From assembly GCF_009687865.1 (NCBI RefSeq), contig NZ_BLAE01000008.1:198362-262361 (forward strand): a stretch of DNA of 64,000 bases, written 5' to 3'. Made by a program: the position numbers and the translations under genes. The notes beneath the pieces are model-generated. The model was not told the origin of the DNA. It did no database searches and saw only the letters and a program-made list of their open reading frames with translations. Below, one piece after another: positions 8,424-16,420 of the stretch. How positions within the stretch are numbered: position 1 is the stretch's first letter; every line of letters starts with the position of its first letter. The DNA comes from Acrocarpospora macrocephala (GTDB lineage Bacteria > Actinomycetota > Actinomycetes > Streptosporangiales > Streptosporangiaceae).

Positions 8424-9296
8424 TCAGCCCAGCAATTCCCTGGTCAGCTGCCCCACGCTGACGTATCTCTCGACCACGTGCGCGCCCGCCTCGGCGAGCG
8501 TCGCCATCTTGGCCTGGGCGCTTCCGGCAGGTCCGTCGGCCTGGGCGCCGGCATGGCTGTAGCGGATGCCCGCCGGGGCCGCCGCGCCCGCGATGTACGC
8601 GACGACCGGCTTGCCGACCTGGCCCTTGCGGATCAGCTCGGCGAGCCGCTCCTCCTGCGTGGTCCCGATCTCGCCGAAGATCACGATCGCCCGGGTGTCC
8701 GGATCCTTCTCCGCCAGCGTGACGGCCGTGGGCATGTCGATGCCGATCACGCTGTCCCCGCCGATGCCGATGCACGTGGACGTGCCTATGCCGGCGCGCG
8801 CGAGGGTGTCGGCGATCGTCGACATCATCCCGCCGCTGCGCGACACGACGGCGACCTCGCCCGGCGTGAACCTGCTGGGATCCAGGGCCCCGAGCAGGCA
8901 CTGGCCCGGGCTGATGATTCCCGGACTGTTGGGACCGATCAGCGTCACCGCGCTTTCGCGCGCCTTGCTCAGCAGTTCGATCGACAGGTTGAGCGGAACT
9001 CCGTCGACCATGAGCGCGATGGGGTCCATGCGCTCATGAATCGCCTCAAGAGCCGCGTCCCGCAGCCCGGACGGGGGCACCAGCACCAGGGACGCGGTGC
9101 ACCCGGTCTGGTCGGCCGCTTCGGCGACGGTGTCGAAGACCGGAACTCCGCCGACCGAGGTGCCGCCACGGCCGGGGGTGACGCCGGCCACCGGCAGGTA
9201 GCCGGCCTCGGACATCAACTCCGTGACGTACACGCCGAGCTGGCCGGTTATGCCCTGAATGAGAACGCGCGTGTTCCGGTCCACCAAGAAACTCAT
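8424..9296 (-). CDS. Succinyl-CoA-synthetase-alpha-like CoA ligase subunit
   Basis: A 290-residue protein built like SucD: the CoA-binding Rossmann start FLVDRNTRVLIQGITGQLG, the VTLIGPNSPGIISPG segment and the phospho-histidine loop RYSHAGAQADG. His248 sits where the catalytic His of the family is. It should therefore form an acyl-CoA thioester from a carboxylic acid, CoA and ATP/GTP together with the next-door beta-like subunit. Clustering with a citrate-synthase-like lyase and a B12 mutase argues against a housekeeping TCA role and for activation of a pathway acid (malate, citramalate or citrate type). Start and stop overlap the beta gene by ATGA. Confidence 0.85.
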   Translation of the reverse strand: MSFLVDRNTRVLIQGITGQLGVYVTELMSEAGYLPVAGVTPGRGGTSVGGVPVFDTVAEAADQTGCTASLVLVPPSGLRDAALEAIHERMDPIALMVDGVPLNLSIELLSKARESAVTLIGPNSPGIISPGQCLLGALDPSRFTPGEVAVVSRSGGMMSTIADTLARAGIGTSTCIGIGGDSVIGIDMPTAVTLAEKDPDTRAIVIFGEIGTTQEERLAELIRKGQVGKPVVAYIAGAAAPAGIRYSHAGAQADGPAGSAQAKMATLAEAGAHVVERYVSVGQLTRELLG

Positions 9297-10504
9297 CGGC
9301 CCTGCTCCTCGCTTGAGTTGACGTCCTCGATCAGGTCACGCAGCATCCACGCGGCCGTCCACTCATCGGTTTCCTCACCGACGACACGGAGGCGATCCAT
9401 GCGGCCCGCGGCCCACCGCACTACGATGTCCCGCGCCTGCGGCGATTCGTTGCCCGCGAAGCGCACCACGCTGGGGCCCCGCCAACCGGCGCGTTCCCAG
9501 CCGTCGACCAGCCCGTGCGCCGTCGTGGTGAGCGGTTGGTTGGCGATGCAGGTCGAGAAGAGCACGCCCTCGATGTGCGGCTGACCCGCCACCAGCTCGG
9601 CCGCCACCGCGACCTTCTCGGCGGAGGGAGATCCCGAGGTGTCGCAGTAGTTGGTGGGCGCGAGATCCGCGGCGGCGAGGGCGTCGAGGACGACCATCGA
9701 CTCGCCCCCTCCGACCGAGTGCGAGGCGACCCGAGGCTGCTCGGCGGGCACCGCCCCTTCGGACAGCAGCTGCACGTAGCGGAAGCTCCCCCGGTGGTCA
9801 CGGGACTGGTATTCACGGGCCAGCCGCTCGCGCGGGTCCGTCTCCACCGCCTCCAGGTACGCCGCGTCCGGGATCAAGGCCTTGGAGTAGTCGTCGATGT
9901 CGGCCTTGCCGTCGAGTGCGACCAGGCCCTGCGGGGTCAACGCGATCGGGTTCAGCTCCAGGAGGTAGGCCGACCAGCGCGCGACGCACCGGACCATCGC
10001 GGACAGCGTCCGCGTCACCTCCAGGAGCTCGTGCGAGGCGAGGCCGGTGCGCCGGAGCTCCCGTCTGATCACGTGGGGTTCGACGTGCGAGTCGAACTCC
10101 AGCTGGAAGGCCGCCCGCGCCGGGTCGAAACCGGTCCCGCCGGAGCGGGAGAAGCGAAGCACGCGGCGCGGCGGGCCTTCCACGATCGAGACGCTCGCGT
10201 ACCCCTCCCACTCGGCCTGGATGCCGGCCTCGACGAGTACGGCCTCGACCGGCATGCCCTGGATGGGGGTCGCGAGGAGCTCCGCGGCGATCGCCTCGGC
10301 CTCCGCCGGGTCCGCGCCTGACCGCACCCCGCCGGCGGACGCCCGGTCCCCGGCGGCGACCTGCGCCTTCACGAACACCCGGCCGCCGAGCTGCGCCGCC
10401 GCCTCCCGGGCCTCGGCCGCCGAACGGCAGACCAGCCCGGGGGGCGTCGCGATCCCCTCCCCGCGGAGGATCTCCTTCACCTGGTATTCGAGCAACTTCG
10501 TCAT
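9293..10504 (-). CDS. Succinyl-CoA-synthetase-beta-like ATP-grasp subunit
   Basis: A 403-residue protein with the SucC layout. The N-terminal ATP-grasp part (LLEYQVKEILRGEGIATPPG, then VFVKAQVAAGDRASAGGV, and LELNPIALTPQGLVALDGK for metal binding) is clear. The C-terminal ligase domain is more diverged: instead of the common GGGATA-type phosphate loops it reads GGGESMVVLDAL and VLFSTCIANQP. The pair probably has a changed acid specificity. It is the third gene of the glmS-glmE-lyase-ligase operon, with 2 bp between it and the lyase gene. Confidence 0.83.
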   Translation of the reverse strand: MTKLLEYQVKEILRGEGIATPPGLVCRSAAEAREAAAQLGGRVFVKAQVAAGDRASAGGVRSGADPAEAEAIAAELLATPIQGMPVEAVLVEAGIQAEWEGYASVSIVEGPPRRVLRFSRSGGTGFDPARAAFQLEFDSHVEPHVIRRELRRTGLASHELLEVTRTLSAMVRCVARWSAYLLELNPIALTPQGLVALDGKADIDDYSKALIPDAAYLEAVETDPRERLAREYQSRDHRGSFRYVQLLSEGAVPAEQPRVASHSVGGGESMVVLDALAAADLAPTNYCDTSGSPSAEKVAVAAELVAGQPHIEGVLFSTCIANQPLTTTAHGLVDGWERAGWRGPSVVRFAGNESPQARDIVVRWAAGRMDRLRVVGEETDEWTAAWMLRDLIEDVNSSEEQGR

Positions 10505-10506
10505 CG

Positions 10507-11277
10507 CTACGCTTCCTCCTGCTTGGCGGGTGACACGAACCGGATCGTGTCCAGGGACGGGGCGCGGAAGGGCTTCTCCTCCATGAGCTCCTCGCGGGCG
10601 TGCGCGGCCAGCCCGAAGGCCCGCCCCAGCCCGGTGACGAGGGTGATGTCGGCGGTACCGAGCCCGGCGTCCAGGAGCAGCGCGGCCACCGCGGCGTCGG
10701 CGTTCATGCGCAGGTCACGCCCGGACTCCGCACGGAGTGCCGCCTCGCAGAGCCGGGCGATCCGCCGGTGAGTCCGGTCCTCGGCCACGCCGCCCATGAG
10801 GCCGGGAACGCGCGGATCCCGCCGGTGGTAGGGATGCCCGTACCCGGGAAGTCTCTCCCCGCGGTCCAGCAGCCGCCGCACCACGTCGCGGGCGCCGGTC
10901 TCGTGGTCGTCCGAGGCCGCGATCTCGACGAAGAGATTCGCCGCCCCTTCGGCCGCTCCGCCGTGCGCGGGGCCTCCGAACGCCATCAGGCCACCGGCGA
11001 CCGCGAAGGGCACCGCCGACCGGGTCGACGCGGTCACCCGCGCGACCAGCGTGGACGGGGCCGAGACACCGTGGTCCAGTGCGGCGATCAGAGCGCGGCG
11101 GAGCGCGTCGGCGGAGCCGGTGCCGGGCGTTCCCCCGAAGAGCACCAACCACAGCGTGGTCGCCAGGTCACCGTCGTCGATCAGGTCCTCGATGGGGACA
11201 CCGCGATAGCGGATCGAACTGTCTTTGACGTCGGTGATCGAGGTGGACCATGAACTCAGGTCAGGAATGGGGGTCAC
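10507..11277 (-). CDS. Short citrate-synthase-like protein, probable acyl-CoA lyase
   Basis: At 256 residues this is far shorter than citrate synthase (about 370-430). It matches the compact citryl-CoA-lyase-like branch of the family, which keeps the catalytic half. The three active-site residues appear to be present: His105 in GGPAHGGA, His148 in GYGHPYHRRDPR and Asp194 in MNADAAVAAL. In known systems such proteins cleave citryl-CoA to acetyl-CoA and oxaloacetate after a SucCD-like ligase has made the thioester. The adjacent ligase pair makes a comparable 'activate then cleave' reaction likely here, on a citrate- or citramalate-like acid. GTG start, overlapping the mutase gene by 17 bp. Confidence 0.8.
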   Translation of the reverse strand: MTPIPDLSSWSTSITDVKDSSIRYRGVPIEDLIDDGDLATTLWLVLFGGTPGTGSADALRRALIAALDHGVSAPSTLVARVTASTRSAVPFAVAGGLMAFGGPAHGGAAEGAANLFVEIAASDDHETGARDVVRRLLDRGERLPGYGHPYHRRDPRVPGLMGGVAEDRTHRRIARLCEAALRAESGRDLRMNADAAVAALLLDAGLGTADITLVTGLGRAFGLAAHAREELMEEKPFRAPSLDTIRFVSPAKQEEA

Positions 11278-12736
11278 CGCCTTCTGGCAGGGTCGGCTCC
11301 TCGAATTCGAGGAAGGACAGGTCGTCGATCACGTCTTGGTAGGAAAGCTCGCCGGAGCCGCTGCGCGCGCGGCGGGAGGCGAGTCGCTCGGCTTCGATCC
11401 GGAGCGCGGCGGCGGGCAACGGCAGCGCGCCACGATCGAGGAAACGCACCGCGCCGTCGGCGTCGCGGACGGGAAGGACGTTTCCCCGCACATGCACGTT
11501 CGGCGAGAACGGAATATCCAGCACACCGACCGCCAAGGCGGAGATAGACCCCCGAACCGGGTCGCCATCTCCCATGTCCAGGACCGCGTCGAGTATCGCG
11601 CGAGCTTCCATCAGGTTCAGTTCGAGCTCGAACTGAACCTCGGGAGAGATCAGCGACGCGGCCTGGCGGGAGATCAGGTGAGTCAGATACCGCGTGAACC
11701 GGATGCTGGCGGCGTTCGCCGCCGCGGTCGGCACGCCGATGCCCTCCTCGATCGTCTTCACGTAGTTGACGGGCGTCCGGGCGATCGCGCAGGCCAGCAC
11801 GTTGGCCGCGAGCAGGCCGTAGGCGTCGGGCTGGCGGGATGGGAATGCGCCGTTCCAGTCGCTGCTGGCCACGTAGGTCCGCACGTCCCCGAAGCCCAGC
11901 TTCGCGAGGTACTCGTCGGTCAGCGTGCCCACCGCGAGGCAGCCGGCGACGTCCTGGGCCACATGCCCCTGGAGCATCTGGTACGGGACGATGTGTTTCA
12001 CTCCCTGCCCGGCCATGATCAGCGCGTCGAGGACGACCCCGACATGCATCAAGGAGGGAACCGAGCACGTCCCGCTCTGCGCGAAACCGATCGCGTCCTC
12101 GACGATGGGGACGCCGTGGGCGGCGTACTCTCCCATCAACCGGAAGATGTACTGCCAGTTTGGGATGGACACCTCAAGGGACCCCAGCTTGGAGTACTCA
12201 AGGGTCGCGTACATCGGGCCCGACACGAATCCCGTCGCCCCCGAGGCGAACGCGGTTTCGGCCACGAGCCGCAGGTCGATGGCGTTGGCGCGCACGATGA
12301 CCGGCCGATCGACGGAGGAGATCAGCTCCCGCGTGCGTTCGACTCCGTGGGCGAGGAGCGGATATCCGTTGAGCACGGAGCGGTCGGGCGTGCTCTGGGC
12401 GAGGGCCTTGGCCGCGTCCTCGAACTTCAGGGACCGGGTGAGGCTGTCGACCGTGATCGGGACGACGCCCGCTCCCGCCGCCGAGAGCGTGCGCATCAGC
12501 TCAAGCTGCGCGTCCCAGTGCGCGACACCCGCGCGGGGAATGGCCACCGTGTCCCCCGTGGACTTGGCCCGGGCGAGGGTGGCGGCCATGCCGCAGCGCT
12601 CCGCGTTCGACCGCGCGAAGTCCCAGGCCTCGTCGAGGTCGTACGGCTCCCGGCTGAGCTGCCGGTGGAAGACGGACGCGCGTTGCGCCCTGAGCTCGTC
12701 CAGGTCGAGCATCTCGTTGGAGACCTGGTCAGACAT
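11261..12736 (-). CDS. Glutamate mutase (methylaspartate mutase) epsilon-like subunit
   Basis: A 491-residue TIM-barrel protein of the glutamate mutase E family, close to the usual 480. Recognisable stretches are GVAHWDAQLELMRTLSAAG, SVLNGYPLLAHGVERTREL (family signature), and DWNGAFPSRQPDAYGLLAAN. Together with the cobalamin subunit encoded just upstream it should carry out an adenosylcobalamin radical rearrangement, classically glutamate to 3-methylaspartate. No methylaspartate ammonia-lyase is nearby, so the true substrate may be another branched or linear diacid. It overlaps the cobalamin subunit gene by 8 bp and the lyase gene by 17 bp. Confidence 0.87.
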   Translation of the reverse strand: MSDQVSNEMLDLDELRAQRASVFHRQLSREPYDLDEAWDFARSNAERCGMAATLARAKSTGDTVAIPRAGVAHWDAQLELMRTLSAAGAGVVPITVDSLTRSLKFEDAAKALAQSTPDRSVLNGYPLLAHGVERTRELISSVDRPVIVRANAIDLRLVAETAFASGATGFVSGPMYATLEYSKLGSLEVSIPNWQYIFRLMGEYAAHGVPIVEDAIGFAQSGTCSVPSLMHVGVVLDALIMAGQGVKHIVPYQMLQGHVAQDVAGCLAVGTLTDEYLAKLGFGDVRTYVASSDWNGAFPSRQPDAYGLLAANVLACAIARTPVNYVKTIEEGIGVPTAAANAASIRFTRYLTHLISRQAASLISPEVQFELELNLMEARAILDAVLDMGDGDPVRGSISALAVGVLDIPFSPNVHVRGNVLPVRDADGAVRFLDRGALPLPAAALRIEAERLASRRARSGSGELSYQDVIDDLSFLEFEEPTLPEGGDPHS

Positions 12737-13202
12737 TCTGGCTCCCCTGCTCCGGCAGGTCCGAACTCCCGCGCGCCCGCAGATCGGCCGCCAGATCCCG
12801 GACCGCCTGGTCGGGCAACGTGCGCGGCGGGTAGACCCGGTCGAACCCCATGCGCGCGAAGCGTTCGCGCACCTCGTCCCACGGCGTCGCGGCGCTGACC
12901 GACAGGTTGCCTCCGACGTACAGGATGGGGTCGGCGCCCGCCTCGCGGAGTCCTGCCACCAGATCGGGGCAGAAGATTCCCGCGTGCCCGTTGCTCGACG
13001 AGACGAACACGGCGTCGGCGTCCTCGGTCACGGCGGCCGCGACGAACTCCGCAGGCGAGGTCTGGATCCCCAGCTGGATCACATCGGCGCCTGCGTTGCG
13101 CAGGGCATGGCCCAGCAGGGTGATGCCCACGACGTGGATGTCGTCGCCGATCGACCCGACGACCACGCGGATGCGCCTCAGGACGCTTGTCACCACTTCC
13201 AC
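12729..13202 (-). CDS. Glutamate mutase sigma-like, cobalamin-binding subunit
   Basis: A 157-residue B12-binding domain. The base-off cobalamin motif DxHxxG is Asp21-Ile-His23-Val-Val-Gly26, followed by the SSSNGHAGIFCPDL and ILYVGGNLSV loops and the family end MGFDRVYPPRTLPD. It is first gene of the operon glmS-glmE-lyase-sucC-like-sucD-like. Three GTG codons lie close together (13202, 13196, 13193); spacing from AAGGGAG favours one of the downstream two, so the exact start is uncertain. An operator lies 11-32 bp upstream of the annotated start. Confidence 0.87.
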   Translation of the reverse strand: MEVVTSVLRRIRVVVGSIGDDIHVVGITLLGHALRNAGADVIQLGIQTSPAEFVAAAVTEDADAVFVSSSNGHAGIFCPDLVAGLREAGADPILYVGGNLSVSAATPWDEVRERFARMGFDRVYPPRTLPDQAVRDLAADLRARGSSDLPEQGSQNV

Positions 13203-13212
13203 TCCCTTCAGT

Positions 13213-13234
13213 CTTGTATCTTGAATACAGAATT
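13213..13234 (-). promoter_or_regulatory. Palindromic operator upstream of the B12-mutase operon
   Basis: Contains GTATCTTGAATAC at 13216-13228, identical to the site before livHM, and extends to ACAGAATT, which it shares with the P450 site. It fills the 73-bp gap between the broken acyl-CoA dehydrogenase and the cobalamin subunit gene, so binding there would block transcription of the operon. Confidence 0.6.
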
Positions 13235-13275
13235 TTTGCGGAGAAAGAACCCTCTTGTCGAGGTGCCTTCGAAAC

Positions 13276-13861
13276 TCAAAGCCCCAGGTCTCGCCCGATG
13301 ATTTCCTTCATGATCTCATTCGAGCCGGCCCAGATCTTGGTCACCCGCGCATCGCGCCAGGCACGTCCCACGCGGTACTCATTCATGTACCCGTACCCGC
13401 CGTGCCAACCGCCAGCCGTCCCCGTCCCGGACGGCACGCGTGCGAAGGGCCGCGAGGTCGGATCCGCCCGATGGCTCCGTCATCCCGATGGCGGTCAGCA
13501 GCTCTCCCGAGCAGAAACCCGGTAGCCATCTCCGCCGCTGGTCACCCGTCGTCAGGTGCAGCAGGTAAGGCGCCACGATGTCGGCGTGGATCGAGTACGC
13601 CGACCCGAGCGCCACCGTCACGCGCGACAGCTCTTCCAGGACCACGGCCATGAACCGGTAGTCCGGCGCGTCGGACCCGCCGTACCGCTCGGGAACGTGG
13701 AGGCCGAGCAGCCCGAGCTTCCCCGCTGCCAGCCACACGTCCCGTGCGATCGCGCCGGCCTGGATGAACTCGTCGACCCGGGGAGCGACGGACGTGGCGA
13801 CGAAGGAGCGGACCATGTCGCGGAAGTCGTTGTGGTCGGTGTCGAAGATCGTGCGTCTCAT
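13276..13861 (-). pseudogene. Acyl-CoA dehydrogenase with internal deletion
   Basis: The N-terminal 150 residues (MRRTIFDTDHNDFRDMV... [18 protein letters not shown]) are an ordinary acyl-CoA dehydrogenase. The C-terminal 42 residues are also present: HGGYGYM-type [19 protein letters not shown], then [20 protein letters not shown] and a stop at 13276-13278. The roughly 180 residues between (from the FAD-binding beta domain to the C-terminal helices, including the catalytic Glu region) are missing. The junction near 13400-13405 also shifts the frame, so the N-terminal frame runs to a stop at 13379. Total length is 586 bp against about 1150 expected. It follows the ferredoxin gene with 2 bp between, so it was part of the P450 operon. 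Confidence 0.85.
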
Positions 13862-13863
13862 CG

Positions 13864-14085
13864 TCAGGACGCCAGGTACCGCAGGGCCTGGGACGGACAA
13901 CCGTCCGCCGCTTGGATCACATCGTCCGCGATCACGGGGTCGATCTCGGGGACGACCACCTCCACCAGGCCTTCGTCGTCGTCCTGATCGAAGACGTCCG
14001 CGGCGGCGAGAACACACTGGCCGCTGCCGATGCACAACGATCGATCGACGGTCAGCTCTCCGGCCGTCCCGACCTGGAACTTCAC
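13864..14085 (-). CDS. 3Fe-4S ferredoxin (P450 partner)
   Basis: A 73-residue ferredoxin. Cys18, Cys24 (CIGSGQC) and Cys63 (DGCPSQAL) are the three cluster ligands; the fourth position of a 4Fe cluster is a Gly/Ser, the pattern of [3Fe-4S] ferredoxins that feed actinobacterial P450s. The acidic patch DQDDDEG is also typical. Its ATG overlaps the P450 stop (ATGA), so the two are made together. A ferredoxin reductase is not encoded in the window. Confidence 0.92.
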   Translation of the reverse strand: MKFQVGTAGELTVDRSLCIGSGQCVLAAADVFDQDDDEGLVEVVVPEIDPVIADDVIQAADGCPSQALRYLAS

Positions 14086-15323
14086 TTCGGATCACCCCAC
14101 GCCACCGGGAGCTCGTACAGGCCGTAGATCGTGTGGTCCGTCTTGAACCGCAGCCGGTCGCGGGGGACGGCGACGCGGAGGGCCGGCAGCCGGCGGAACA
14201 GCGTGGTGAGGACGACCTGCAGTTCGATCTCCGCCAAGGTCTCTCCGATGCATCGGTGGGTTCCATGGCCGAAGCTCGCGTGGTCCTTGGCGTTGGGACG
14301 GTCAAGGTGGAGCTCGGCCGGATGGTCGAAGAATCGGGGATCACGGTTGGCGGTCTCGCTGGAGACCACGATGCCTTCCCCTGCCTTGATGGTCGTGCCG
14401 CCGACCTCGATGTCGTCGAGGGCGACCCGGCACCGGCCGGCCTGCGCGATCGTCGCGAAGCGAAGCAGTTCGTCGACGGCCAAGGCGACCTGCCTGGGGT
14501 CCTTCGCGTTGAGGAACGCCGCGAGCTGGTAAGGGTGGTCGATCAGCGCCATGACGGACATCGCGATCGAGTTCGCCGTTGTCTCGTGACCCGCGAGGAA
14601 CAGCAGGCGGGTGCCCTCCGCCAGCTGCTCCATGGTGCAATGGCCGGTCTTGACGTGCTCGGAGATGGCCAGGGACAGGACGTCGTCCTCCAGCGGGTGC
14701 TCTGAGCGGTCCTGGATGAGGCCGTAGCAGTAGTCGAGAAGACGCTGCGAGGCGGCCCGCGAATCCTCGGCCGAGGAGCGCCACGACAACATCGTGTGCG
14801 TTTCGTGCTCGACGATCTCGTGATCCCGGTACGGCGCGTTGAGCAGCTCGAAGATCACCTGAGAGGGGATGGGCAGCGCGAAGTGCTCGACGAGGTCGAC
14901 CGGTGAACCCATGGCGATCAGCCGGTCGACCGCCTGGTCCACGAGGTCCTGGACACGGGGGCGCAGACGTTCGATCCGCTTGACCGTGAACCACTTCGTG
15001 AACATGCGTCGTTCGACGTTGTGCTCTGGGTTGTCCTTGTTGTTGAACGTCTGAAGGCCACTCTTCCGGTAGCCGGCGAGGGCAGGGCTGACGTGGGGGT
15101 ACCCGGGCAGGTCGGGTCGCGCGCTCACCCGGGGATCTCCCAGCAGCATGCGTCCCTCCTCGTATCCGGCCACCACCCATGCCTCGTCGCCGTTCCACAG
15201 CCGCATCCTCAGCATGGGCTGCTCTTCGAGCCGCGTGGTGTAGGCCTTCGGCGGCTCATAGGGACAGCGAGCGTCCTTTGGGCTGGGATAGGTCCCGACG
15301 GTCGGCACGGCCTCAGTAGACAT
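14082..15323 (-). CDS. Cytochrome P450
   Basis: A 413-residue soluble bacterial P450. The heme loop is FGHGTHRCIG with Cys358 as axial ligand. The I-helix motif is AGHETT and the K-helix ExxR motif is in VDELLRF. Length and the PYEPPKAY-type N-terminus without a membrane anchor fit class I enzymes served by small ferredoxins. The gene starts after AAAGGAGC and is the first of the P450-ferredoxin-(broken dehydrogenase) unit. It is the likely first oxidising step on the imported substrate. An operator half-overlaps the promoter 23-44 bp upstream. Confidence 0.94.
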   Translation of the reverse strand: MSTEAVPTVGTYPSPKDARCPYEPPKAYTTRLEEQPMLRMRLWNGDEAWVVAGYEEGRMLLGDPRVSARPDLPGYPHVSPALAGYRKSGLQTFNNKDNPEHNVERRMFTKWFTVKRIERLRPRVQDLVDQAVDRLIAMGSPVDLVEHFALPIPSQVIFELLNAPYRDHEIVEHETHTMLSWRSSAEDSRAASQRLLDYCYGLIQDRSEHPLEDDVLSLAISEHVKTGHCTMEQLAEGTRLLFLAGHETTANSIAMSVMALIDHPYQLAAFLNAKDPRQVALAVDELLRFATIAQAGRCRVALDDIEVGGTTIKAGEGIVVSSETANRDPRFFDHPAELHLDRPNAKDHASFGHGTHRCIGETLAEIELQVVLTTLFRRLPALRVAVPRDRLRFKTDHTIYGLYELPVAWGDPK

Positions 15324-15712
15324 GGCGCTCCTTTCCTAGCGCTTGAATTCTGTATACTTAAGACAAGGGACGTCAAGGGTCCGCGATGGCTCATTTCACT
15401 GCAGCTCACACCCGGCCGTGAAGAAGAGCAGCTCATCAACGACGTCGGCTGGCCGCGTGTGGCCAGTCAGATGTGCTTGTTGCCACACCGTCCGCTGGGG
15501 GCGCCCTGTGAGCAGGAGGCGGGTACGTCGCCAGAGACGTGCCCGGTGGTGGGGCGATTTCGGCGAGCTGTGCCCAGACGACGTTACCGAAGCCGAGGGA
15601 TAGCACCGGGGTCTCCGCCCGGGTGACCTTCCATTATGGATATGGCGTGAAATTCACGGGCGAGTGGGTGACAATATCATCACTCTCGGTTCATGACAGG
15701 CTAAGGACGCCA
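15324..15712. other. Divergent intergenic region between P450 and the conflict operon
   Basis: This 389-bp gap separates two divergent units and must hold promoters for both. Besides the operator near the P450 start I see no gene. The last 70 bp before 15713 are comparatively AT-rich (ATTATGGATATGGCG, then ACAATATCATCA) and are the likely promoter of the plus-strand operon. Open frames across it have no ribosome site and no recognisable protein. Confidence 0.5.
15346..15367 (-). promoter_or_regulatory. Operator upstream of the P450 unit (variant)
   Basis: Read on the minus strand this 22-bp stretch matches the site before the B12-mutase operon at 17 of 22 positions (shared CTTGT at one end and ATACAGAATT at the other). 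It lies 23-44 bp before the P450 start, in the expected promoter zone. Confidence 0.5.
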
Positions 15713-16420
15713 ATGGCCCACGTGCAGCTTCCTGAACTGCCGGAACACACTCTCAGCTTTGTTGTCGACGGCCGGGTGCGTGCTCCGTCCGGACCGGAGG
15801 CGGCGGAAGAAGAAGAGCCGGAGGATGAGGCGCTCGAACTGGCGGGCCGGGTTGTTCTCGGCGGGCCGGTGGCCTTTCCGATGACGGCCGAGCGCTATCC
15901 CGATGTCGCCGCCTATATCGAGCAGGAGGCCGCTCACCATCGCTATCACGAGGTCCATCTGTCGGTCACCTTCGTAGAGAAGCAGGACGGGCCGCCGTTG
16001 CATTCGGTCACCCTTCGGGTGAATCTCGCGGCGAAGGCTCCGGCGGACCAGCCGATCGCGTGGTCGATGGCGCCCGCCAGGATCGACGATCCGAGCCAGC
16101 GGGACGTCCAATTCGAGATCAAGCCGCAGCTCAAGGTGGCCGGAATCGAGGCCTCGATCGGCACGCTGGGCGGGAATCTGCCCGGTTCGCGCACCCCGTT
16201 CCTACGCGCGACGCGGGAACTGCGGTCCGATCCCCGGTGGGAGCTCAAGCGGACCAAGAATCTGCCCTTGGACGGGACGCAACGCGTGGTGCTGGTCGTC
16301 CGGGCCGACGCCGCGGCGGCGGCCACAATGGCCGTGGAGGTCACGGCGGCCACCAGGTCATCGATCTTGCGGCGATATCGGGCGCTGCCCACTCCGCTGC
16401 GGCTCGCGGCCGATCTCTGA
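15713..16420 (+). CDS. Beta-rich protein, first gene of the conflict operon
   Basis: A 235-residue protein with no family I recognise. The start at 15713 (MAHVQLPELPEHTLSF) has AAGGA six bases upstream; a longer in-frame opening to 15539 has none. There is an acidic stretch near residues 28-40 (EAAEEEEPEDEALE), then alternating strands such as HEVHLSVTFVEK and SVTLRVNLAAK, and RDVQFEIKPQLKVAGIEA, suggesting a beta-sandwich. No signal peptide or membrane segment. Its stop overlaps the start of the CHAT gene (TGATG), so it is likely a partner or adaptor of that protease. Confidence 0.7.
   Translation: MAHVQLPELPEHTLSFVVDGRVRAPSGPEAAEEEEPEDEALELAGRVVLGGPVAFPMTAERYPDVAAYIEQEAAHHRYHEVHLSVTFVEKQDGPPLHSVTLRVNLAAKAPADQPIAWSMAPARIDDPSQRDVQFEIKPQLKVAGIEASIGTLGGNLPGSRTPFLRATRELRSDPRWELKRTKNLPLDGTQRVVLVVRADAAAAATMAVEVTAATRSSILRRYRALPTPLRLAADL

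Noticed and set aside
15343..15712. Small open frames in the divergent promoter region
   Set aside because: None has a ribosome site or recognisable product, and they cover the operator and promoter sequences.
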